Shown here in pieces: positions 1 to 6,138 of a stretch of 25,673 nt of DNA. Position numbers and translations under genes: made by a program. Source of the DNA: JAJVID01 sp035275345 (GTDB taxonomy: Bacteria > Acidobacteriota > Blastocatellia > RBC074); NCBI GenBank assembly GCA_035275345.1, contig DATEMY010000347.1, positions 1 to 25,673 of the forward strand. The letters run 5' to 3'. The notes beneath the pieces are model-generated. The model worked only from the letters and a program-made list of their open reading frames with translations, was not told the DNA's origin and searched no databases. Every line of letters starts with the position of its first letter. Position 1 is the first letter of the stretch.

Positions 1-33
1 TGCTTACGCGCGCGGTACTGTTCCTGGAAATCA

Positions 34-1041
34 ATGAACGCAATCACGAATTCGGCTGCGACGCAGTCTGAACGGCGCTCGGCTTTGCGTTGCGACGCGC
101 TCGTCAAAAAGTATGGAGATGTGACCGCGGTAGACGGCCTCGATCTGGAAGTCCGCGCGGGCGAATGTTTCGGCCTGCTCGGGCCGAACGGCGCGGGCAA
201 GACGACGACGGTTGAAATTTTCGAGGGGCTGACAGACGCCGATAGCGGCGATGTCGAACTGCTCGGGATGCGCTGGAGCTCGGGCGATGACCAGGAGATT
301 CGCGAGCGCATCGGCGTGGCGTTGCAGCGGACCGAGTTGGCCGACAAACTCAGCGTCGAAGAAACCATCAGACTCTTTCGCAGCTTTTATGCGCGTGGCG
401 CCGACGTTGATCATATCATCCGTCTGGTCTCGCTCGAAGAGAAGCGCGACGCGCGAGTCGGCAAGTTGTCGGGCGGGCAGAAACAGCGGTTGGCGGTCGC
501 CTGCTCGCTGGTGGGCGCGCCCGACCTGCTCTTCCTGGACGAGCCTACCACAGGGCTGGATCCACAGGCGCGTCTGCAACTATGGAGCGTGATCGAAAAG
601 TTCCGCTCGGGCGGAGGCACGATCATGCTGACCACGCATTATATGGAAGAGGCCGCGCGGCTGTGTGACCGCGTGGCGATTATGGATCACGGGCGTGTGA
701 TCGCCCTCGGCGCGCCGGAAGAGTTGGTCGCCTCGCTCGGCGCGGATCAGATTGTCGAGTTCAGCGTCGCGAGCGAAGATGCAGAGCTTCAGGAGGCGCC
801 GCTCCGTCGACTGCCTGGCGTGACCGGGATGCGCTCGAAGGAGGTCAAAGAGGCCAATAACGCCGTTGGCGCCATTGGAAGAAGCTACCTGCTGACCGTT
901 TCCGAGATCGGGGCGGCGTTGCCGGCGCTGCTGGACGAGCTTGAGAGACAGCGGCTCAAGCTCGACCAACTCACGACTCACCAGGCGACGCTCGAAGACG
1001 TATTCGTCAATTTGACAGGGAGGATGTTGCGCGATGGCTGA
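34..1041 (+). CDS. ABC-2 exporter ATP-binding protein (DrrA/CcmA-like)
   Basis: This 335-residue protein is the ATPase of an ABC exporter and should energise the permease encoded immediately downstream. The nucleotide-binding domain covers about residues 18-245: Walker A GPNGAGKTT at 50-58, signature LSGGQ at 145-149, Walker B LLFLDEP near 165-171 and the H-loop histidine at 202. The last 90 residues form the C-terminal extension typical of DrrA-type multidrug or antibiotic-resistance ATPases. The ATG at 34 has only a weak purine stretch (GGAAA) before it, and the true promoter lies outside the window. The stop codon overlaps the start of the permease by 8 bp, which implies translational coupling. 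The substrate cannot be told from sequence. Confidence 0.93.
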   Translation: MNAITNSAATQSERRSALRCDALVKKYGDVTAVDGLDLEVRAGECFGLLGPNGAGKTTTVEIFEGLTDADSGDVELLGMRWSSGDDQEIRERIGVALQRTELADKLSVEETIRLFRSFYARGADVDHIIRLVSLEEKRDARVGKLSGGQKQRLAVACSLVGAPDLLFLDEPTTGLDPQARLQLWSVIEKFRSGGGTIMLTTHYMEEAARLCDRVAIMDHGRVIALGAPEELVASLGADQIVEFSVASEDAELQEAPLRRLPGVTGMRSKEVKEANNAVGAIGRSYLLTVSEIGAALPALLDELERQRLKLDQLTTHQATLEDVFVNLTGRMLRDG

Positions 1042-2167
1042 AGCTGACCAGAATCTGGCGACGGAAGTTATTACCGGCTCACTGCCGGAACCGAAGAGCG
1101 GAAAGTGGACGCATCCGCTGGTCGAATTAACGCTGGCTCGGGTTCGCGAATTTGTACGCCAGCCCGAAGCGGTTTTCTGGGTGTTCGGCTTTCCAATTCT
1201 GCTGGCCTTCGCGCTCGGCATCGCGTTTCGCGACACTGCTCCCGAAAAACTGCCTATTGCGGTCGAAAACGTCTCCGCGAACGCCGCCGAAACGGCCGCG
1301 GCCATCTCGCGCTCCGCCGATCTGCAGGCGGTCGTCCTGCCGCCCGCCGAAGCCGCGCAGGCGCTGCGCACCGGCAGGGTGGCGCTGGTTGTGCGGTCCG
1401 CAACCGCCACAAACGCAGGCAATGGATCTTCGCCGGGGTTCGATTATCGGTTCGATCCCGCGAGGCCGGATAGCCGCATTGCCCGTCTGGCGGTTGATGA
1501 CGCCTTGCAGCGCGCGGCGGGGCGCAAGGATGCGGCGGCCATCCACGAACAGACTTTCACCGAGCCGGGCGCGCGATATATTGATTTTCTCGTTCCGGGT
1601 TTAATCGGGTTGAACCTGATGGGCAGCGGATTGTGGGGGCTTGGCTTCGTCGTGGTGCAGGCGCGCACGCAGAAATTGCTCAAACGGTTGGCGGCGACGC
1701 CGATGAAGCGTTGGCATTTTCTATTGTCATTTATGCTCTCGCGTCTGGTCTTTCTGGTTTTGGAAGTCGCGGCGATACTCGCCTTTGCCTATTTCGTCTT
1801 CAACGTTAAGATCCACGGCTCGCTGCTGAGCTTTATGTTGATCTCGTTGATCGGGTCGCTCGCCTTCGCGGGAATCGGACTCCTTATCGCGGCTCGGCCG
1901 CGTACGATCGAAGGCGTGTCCGGGTTAATGAACCTGGTAATGTTACCGATGTGGTTGTTGTCGGGCAGTTTCTTCTCGTCTTCGCGGTTCCCGGATTTTC
2001 TTCAACCGCTGATCAAAGTCCTGCCGCTGACCGCGCTCAACGACGCCTTACGCGCAGTGATGAATGATGGCGCATCGCTCGTAACAAACGCCGCCGGCAT
2101 CGCAATCCTTTCGGCCTGGGGGCTGATCAGTTTCTTGGTCGCGCTGAAGATTTTCCGCTGGCAATGA
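1034..2167 (+). CDS. ABC-2 type transporter permease
   Basis: This 377-residue inner-membrane permease partners the ATPase with which it overlaps by 8 bp. The topology is typical of the ABC-2 membrane family: one N-terminal membrane segment at about residues 45-65, a large extracytoplasmic region of about 110 residues, then five or so hydrophobic segments in the C-terminal half. The conserved region around VPGLIGLNLMGSG and the LKRLAATPMKRW loop match the family. The segment near LPMWLLSGSFF followed by FPDFLQPL is also characteristic of drug or lipid exporters of this class. The gene is full length. The substrate is unknown; drug, lipid or polysaccharide export are all possible. Confidence 0.92.
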   Translation: MAEADQNLATEVITGSLPEPKSGKWTHPLVELTLARVREFVRQPEAVFWVFGFPILLAFALGIAFRDTAPEKLPIAVENVSANAAETAAAISRSADLQAVVLPPAEAAQALRTGRVALVVRSATATNAGNGSSPGFDYRFDPARPDSRIARLAVDDALQRAAGRKDAAAIHEQTFTEPGARYIDFLVPGLIGLNLMGSGLWGLGFVVVQARTQKLLKRLAATPMKRWHFLLSFMLSRLVFLVLEVAAILAFAYFVFNVKIHGSLLSFMLISLIGSLAFAGIGLLIAARPRTIEGVSGLMNLVMLPMWLLSGSFFSSSRFPDFLQPLIKVLPLTALNDALRAVMNDGASLVTNAAGIAILSAWGLISFLVALKIFRWQ

Positions 2168-2197
2168 TCGACTTGAGGTTGTAGCAAAGAGTGTTTC

Positions 2198-2293
2198 AAT
2201 AGAACGCGGATGACGAGGATAATGCGGATCGCCGCGGATAAAACCTAAAAGATCCTCGTCAATCCGCATTATCCTCGTCATCCGCGTTCTATT
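2198..2293. repeat. Foldback element with perfect 32-bp arms
   Basis: Positions 2198-2229 and 2262-2293 are exact reverse complements over 32 bp, separated by a 32-nt loop. The right part also contains a near-direct repeat of an ATCCTCGTCA-ATCCGC motif with a period of about 19 bp. It fills most of the 141-bp spacer between the ABC permease and the aminotransferase-fold gene. It has no run of T residues, so it is not a classical terminator, although the transcript would form a very stable hairpin. Confidence 0.9.
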
Positions 2294-2308
2294 AACCCCT
2301 ACGCTGAT

Positions 2309-3445
2309 ATGAACCATGAGATTCGCAAACTCTTTCCCGTCACGCAAAACTACGTCTACCTCAACCACGCGGCGGTTTGCCCGATTTCGATTCCCGTCTA
2401 CGATCGGATGCAGCGACACACGCGCGACCTGTTGGAGAATGGCGCGGTTCATTTTCGCGATTGGCTTGCTGCGGTCAAACAGACGCGTGATCTGGCGGCG
2501 AGATTGATCAACGCCAGCCCGGACGAGATAGCCTTCGCGCCCAACACGTCGGCGGGTTTGTCGATGATCGCTAACGGAATTGACTGGCGCGCCGGCGACA
2601 ATATCGTCACAGCCGATTGCGAATTTCCGGCCAACGTCATTCCATGGATGCGGATCAAGCGCGAATTCGGCGTCGAGGTAAGGATGGCGCATGAACGCGA
2701 CTGCCGCCTGGAGACGGAGGAAATTCTGACTCTGATCGACGACCGCACGCGCGTTGTCGCTTTGAGCTTCGTCGAATTCGCCAGCGGCTTTCGCAATAAT
2801 CTGGCCGAGATCGGCCGTTATTGCCGCGATCGCGAAGTTCTGTTCGTGGTTGACGCGATTCAGGGATTGGGGGCGTTGAAACTAGATGTCGAAGCCTGTG
2901 CGATAGACGCGCTCTCGGCCGACGCGCATAAGTTCCTACTCGGCCCTGACGGCGTGTCGCTGTTTTACCTTTCACGTCGTGCGATGGAGCGCGTGAAACC
3001 TACTCTGGTTGGATGGCTCTCTGTGAATAACCCGGAAGATTATTTGAACTATGATCAACCTTACGCGTCAAACGCGAAACGATTCGAATCTGGCGCGTTG
3101 AACACTGCGGGCGTGGTCGGTCTGGGAGCGGCGCTTGAATTGTTCCTGCAAATCGGCGTCGAGAAGATTGAAAGCCATCTGCTCGATCTCGGCGATTATC
3201 TATGCGAGCGCCTCCGAGAGCGGTTGGTTGATCGAGGCTACCGCGTAGCCAGCTCGCGCAGGGACGGAGAAAAATCGGCGGTCATTTGCCTCCGTCACGA
3301 GAAATATTCAGCTCACCAACTCTATCATCTACTGAACGACTGTCGTATCATCACCACGCCCCGGTTAGGCCGGTTGCGCATCTCGCCCCATTTTTACAAC
3401 ATACGGGAAGAGATTGACCGATTGATCGAGGTTCTGCCGGCCTGA
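2309..3445 (+). CDS. Class V aminotransferase-fold PLP enzyme
   Basis: This 378-residue cytoplasmic protein belongs to the fold-type I PLP enzymes related to cysteine desulfurases and isopenicillin N epimerase. The PLP-binding lysine is K208 in SADAHKFLLGPDG, with the aspartate of the VDAIQ motif at 182 positioned to contact the pyridine nitrogen. The N-terminal YLNHAAVCP and the FESGALN motif near 259-265 are also typical. The C-terminus ends in LGRLRISPHFYN and lacks the RxGxHC loop that carries the persulfide cysteine in true desulfurases, so sulfur transfer from cysteine should not be assumed. The reaction is unknown. The start at 2309 lies 16 bp after a foldback repeat and has no clear Shine-Dalgarno sequence. 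Confidence 0.88.
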   Translation: MNHEIRKLFPVTQNYVYLNHAAVCPISIPVYDRMQRHTRDLLENGAVHFRDWLAAVKQTRDLAARLINASPDEIAFAPNTSAGLSMIANGIDWRAGDNIVTADCEFPANVIPWMRIKREFGVEVRMAHERDCRLETEEILTLIDDRTRVVALSFVEFASGFRNNLAEIGRYCRDREVLFVVDAIQGLGALKLDVEACAIDALSADAHKFLLGPDGVSLFYLSRRAMERVKPTLVGWLSVNNPEDYLNYDQPYASNAKRFESGALNTAGVVGLGAALELFLQIGVEKIESHLLDLGDYLCERLRERLVDRGYRVASSRRDGEKSAVICLRHEKYSAHQLYHLLNDCRIITTPRLGRLRISPHFYNIREEIDRLIEVLPA

Positions 3446-3537
3446 GCCGATTCTCAGCAGTCAACGAATTACCGACATCTGGCGCGGCTTGACGCGCCTA
3501 AACTAGAAACCCACAACACAACAAGGAGATCACTCGC

Positions 3538-3768
3538 ATGGACAAGGAAACCACCATTATTATCATCGCGCAAAATGGGCTTAAGACAGCCTCTTCACTG
3601 TTCACCGCTAAAGCTGTCAAACTGGAAAAACAGGCGGAAAAGGCCAAGGACCCAGCGACTAAAACCAAACTGACCAAGGAGGCCGCCAAGACCAAAAAGC
3701 TGGCATCGATTTTGATCGCGTCGGACGAAGGCCTAACCGCTTACATACGCGAACAAGAGTCCGAATAA
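3538..3768 (+). CDS. Small lysine-rich hypothetical protein
   Basis: This 76-residue protein is not recognised. The ATG at 3538 has a strong Shine-Dalgarno AAGGAG at 3523-3528, 9 nt upstream, which supports it as a real gene. The first 25 residues are mildly hydrophobic (TTIIIIAQNG), the middle is rich in lysine and alanine with alternating charges suggesting a helix or short coiled coil (about 25-55), and the tail is acidic. There is no signal peptide or cysteine. It may be transcribed with the following gene, which starts 96 bp later. Function unknown. Confidence 0.7.
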   Translation: MDKETTIIIIAQNGLKTASSLFTAKAVKLEKQAEKAKDPATKTKLTKEAAKTKKLASILIASDEGLTAYIREQESE

Positions 3769-3864
3769 TTGACGGGATCGACGCCATTCCCACAAGGCTC
3801 AGAGAATCGCGCGGCGCCTGACGACGCGCGGTTCATCTGCGCCTGTCGCGCGGAGAAGGAAACG

Positions 3865-4545
3865 ATGAACAACGCGCAACAAAGACCTGGCAAACGTTCG
3901 CGCTTGAAAATGATCATGCTTGCTGTTCTTGCGCTTGCGCTCGCCTGGCTCGGTTACGACCTTTACGGCCCACGGTCGTCGAAGCTGCGCGATTTCGATC
4001 CGCACGAGATCGCGAGGTTGGAGACCGGCATGTGGCGTTCCTATTACGCGAAAGATCGCGTCAAGCTTTTCACCCAACTGACCGAATTATTGCGATCTCA
4101 ATACAACATGCCTTTCGCCAGATCGAACGCCGTGGCTTATCAAGCCGCCAGAGCCGCATTCGTCTTCAAAGATGGCAAGAAGCGCGCGGATTACGAGAAA
4201 GCTCTGCCACATCTCGTCAAGGTTTATCAGGCCGTCCGCGACGGCAGCGACACGCCGTTCGATGCCGAAAAGGCGGCGAAGCTGGAGTTGGAGTGGTGGA
4301 TCATTCACCGCCAACGCGCGCGCCACGAGCCAGGAGATTTGGATCGCGCCCTGGCCGAACTGCCAGCGGAGATTTACCAGGAGCCGGTCGAGAAGATGAT
4401 GGAACACGCTAGACTGCGCGCCGAAGCGATGACGATCCGCGATAAAAAAGCCGAGGCTAGCCGCGTGACCGAAGATGACTGGAAGAAGATCGAAGAATTG
4501 TTGCGCGCTTCGTGGCAGTCGCTGTGGAAAGCAGTTAACTCGTAA
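3865..4545 (+). CDS. Membrane-anchored conserved hypothetical protein
   Basis: This 226-residue protein has a basic N-terminus (KRSRLK), one membrane segment at about residues 15-31, and a mostly helical soluble domain rich in charged and aromatic residues that would lie outside the cytoplasm. The ATG at 3865 is preferred because GGAGAAGGA (3852-3860) precedes it; the frame stays open upstream only to a weak TTG at 3769. The body has a recognisable set of conserved-looking stretches (MWRSYYAKDR, AYQAARAAFVFKDG, ARLRAEAMTIRD, VTEDDWKKIEELLRASW). I recall similar uncharacterised proteins from Acidobacteria, but no function is known to me. It converges on the ExbB-like gene with a 47-bp gap. Confidence 0.8.
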   Translation: MNNAQQRPGKRSRLKMIMLAVLALALAWLGYDLYGPRSSKLRDFDPHEIARLETGMWRSYYAKDRVKLFTQLTELLRSQYNMPFARSNAVAYQAARAAFVFKDGKKRADYEKALPHLVKVYQAVRDGSDTPFDAEKAAKLELEWWIIHRQRARHEPGDLDRALAELPAEIYQEPVEKMMEHARLRAEAMTIRDKKAEASRVTEDDWKKIEELLRASWQSLWKAVNS

Positions 4546-4592
4546 TTAGTTCGGAGTTCTGTAGTCTCTCTTTCCGTCTTCCTCCGATCATC

Positions 4593-5555
4593 CTATTTCT
4601 TGACGCGCTGTTTAAGGAAGAAGTCAATCAACTCTGCCGAAGAGATGTCCATTTCGACCACGAATTTGTCCACTTTAGTGGTGAAGTATTTGAACAGCCA
4701 TACCGCAGGGACCGCCACTGCGAGTCCGGCCGCCGTGGTAACGAGCGCTTCGGCGATACCGCCGGCCGCCGCAGAGATGCCTCCCCAAGCCGAATCGGTC
4801 ACATACTCTAACACGTCGATAATTCCGAACAGCGTGCCGAAGATCCCCACGAACAGCGCGATTGAGCCGATCGTCGCCAGGCCGGAAAGACCGCGTCTGA
4901 ATTCGGCGGTTTTGATCGCGGTCGCGCGCTGCAACGCGCGTTTCGACGCGTCCACAACGGCGCCGGAATTATCGCCCGAAAGTTGATGAGCGCGGAACTC
5001 CCTCAACCCTGCGCTAACAACGATTGCCAGGTGGCTCTCCTTGTATTTGTCGGAAAGGTTGATGGCTTCATCGATCTCCTGGCGTATGAGCGAGGACGCG
5101 ACCTTCGGGGCGAACTCACGAGATTGATTCGTGGCTGCGCTGAAAGTTATGTAGCGCTCAGCCATGATCACAACTGACCAGATTGCCATGGCCAGCAGAA
5201 TTAGAATCACAATGCGAGTGATCCGGCTCATGTGGCGCCAGATACCCATTTCACAGATATCGAAGACTTGGGCCTCGTCACTAGCTGGTCCTGTTATTTG
5301 AGCCGCTTCGTTTGCTCCGAAAATCCATTCGCGACTCACGCCCCAGGCCATCTCTACTGGCGCATCAATCCGGAGAGACCGGCCGTCACGACCGATTGCT
5401 TCTAACGCGCCCTGAGTGACTTTACGTGTCGCGTCAGGCGTCGCAGCTTCAACCGCTCCCTGATTGTTTGTGGGGACTAGATTGTAGATTGCGGTCGTCC
5501 CCGCCAGAAAAAATGTCGTAGCGCAGATAAACGAGAATAATGATCTTGCTTTCAT
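4593..5555 (-). CDS. ExbB/TolQ-like proton channel with grafted VIT-VWA-TonB leader
   Basis: This 320-residue inner-membrane protein belongs to the MotA/TolQ/ExbB family, which uses proton flow to energise TonB- or Tol-type systems. The ExbB part begins near residue 95 (FDICEMGIWRHMSRIT), with the first family membrane helix at about 113-131 and two more in the second half (TIGSIALFVGIFGTLFGI; GGIAEALVTTAAGLAVAVPA), including the conserved threonines of the last helix. Residues 1-59 align without gaps to the signal peptide and leader of the VIT-VWA-TonB paralogue ending at 12028. Residues 61-86 (RIDAPVEM...FGANEAAQ) match that family about 590 residues further on. The gene therefore looks like a fusion by internal deletion. 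The ATG at 5555 aligns with the paralogues; a GTG lies one codon upstream. Shine-Dalgarno AGGAG precedes it. No ExbD gene is adjacent. Confidence 0.88.
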   Translation of the reverse strand: MKARSLFSFICATTFFLAGTTAIYNLVPTNNQGAVEAATPDATRKVTQGALEAIGRDGRSLRIDAPVEMAWGVSREWIFGANEAAQITGPASDEAQVFDICEMGIWRHMSRITRIVILILLAMAIWSVVIMAERYITFSAATNQSREFAPKVASSLIRQEIDEAINLSDKYKESHLAIVVSAGLREFRAHQLSGDNSGAVVDASKRALQRATAIKTAEFRRGLSGLATIGSIALFVGIFGTLFGIIDVLEYVTDSAWGGISAAAGGIAEALVTTAAGLAVAVPAVWLFKYFTTKVDKFVVEMDISSAELIDFFLKQRVKK

Positions 5556-5770
5556 CACTTCTTCTCCTGAATTACTCGTCGGTTAGCGCGGGCGCGCTAA
5601 TCCCTGCGTCATGACCTGACGCAAACGTCGAAATTCCGTGGATCAAACTGGCAAATTGCGATTCGGTTATTTGGACGCCTATTTGGAGCGGCCGGTTCCG
5701 CGCTCTTCAATTATCTTTGCTGTCAGAATGCGAGGTTTTGGAGAAGCTTGGAATTGAGGTCTCTGAAATA
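5556..5770 (-). promoter_or_regulatory. Upstream/leader block shared with the VIT-VWA-TonB gene
   Basis: This block is clearly homologous to 12029-12240, upstream of the second VIT-VWA-TonB gene, with few or no indels. Near the gene it contains two inverted repeats: TGCGTCA/TGACGCA at 5605-5611 and 5617-5623, and TTAGCGCG/CGCGCTAA at 5583-5590 and 5593-5600, followed by the Shine-Dalgarno AGGAGAAG. A shorter version lies at 9004-9067. Promoter elements were not identified with confidence. Confidence 0.6.
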
Positions 5771-5863
5771 ATGGAGTCGGTATTTCGACTTGTGGCGAGC
5801 GGCATAACCGAAGATGAGTGGGAAAAGATCGAATCGTTGGGAGTACCGCCTTCAGGCGATTAG
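5615..5863 (+). pseudogene. Possible C-terminal coding relic
   Basis: This plus-strand frame is open for 82 codons without a good start and ends in a protein-like sequence (ITEDEWEKIESLGVPPSGD). The same frame is readable in the duplicated copy near 12088-12280, but differences between copies are spread over all three codon positions, so there is no sign of coding constraint. The final TAG overlaps the first base of the foldback element at 5863. It may be the remnant of an older gene's 3' end. It resembles the C-terminal VTEDDWKKIEEL of the protein at 3865-4545 only over a short stretch. Confidence 0.25.
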
Positions 5864-6126
5864 TTTGTAGTACCGCCTTTTGGTCTTTGAGTAATTAATG
5901 CGACAAAGCGGTCACGGCGGAAGTCAGACCGCGGGAAAAAGCATTGTCCATCGCGCATTGCGCATTGCGCATTGATTAGCAGGGAATAAGCTGTGGAGAG
6001 AGCCCCCTGCGAGACAATGTGTAATGTGGAATGTGTAATGGGCAATGCTGTTTCCTACGATCCAAAAGTTATGCGCGCCTAGTAGTTGCATTTATTCCTC
6101 AAAAACCAAAAGGCGGTACTACAAAC
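5863..6126. repeat. MITE-like foldback element with heptamer arms
   Basis: Terminal inverted repeats at 5863-5891 and 6098-6126 match at 28 of 29 bases (GTTTGTAGTACCGCC at the outer end) and extend imperfectly to about 42 bp. Further in, each arm has five 7-bp units starting CATT (5942-5976, and 6013-6047 on the other strand). The tip is a GCAGGG/CCCTGC stem. The sequence TTA flanks both ends (5860-5862 and 6127-6129) and could be a target duplication. No protein is encoded. The element ends 12 bp beyond the stop codon of the first VIT-VWA-TonB gene, so its transcript could act as a 3' hairpin. Confidence 0.8.
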
Positions 6127-6138
6127 TTAGTTCCAAAC

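Noticed and set aside
580..1422. 280-codon minus-strand frame
   Set aside because: Antisense to the ABC ATPase and permease, which carry clear family motifs.
3441..3465. Terminator after the aminotransferase-fold gene
   Set aside because: Only a 5-bp CTGAG/CTCAG stem without a T tract; too weak to call.
4546..4592. Shared terminator between convergent genes
   Set aside because: A TCGGAG/CTCCGA pair with a 24-nt loop is present, but it is short and lacks a T tract.
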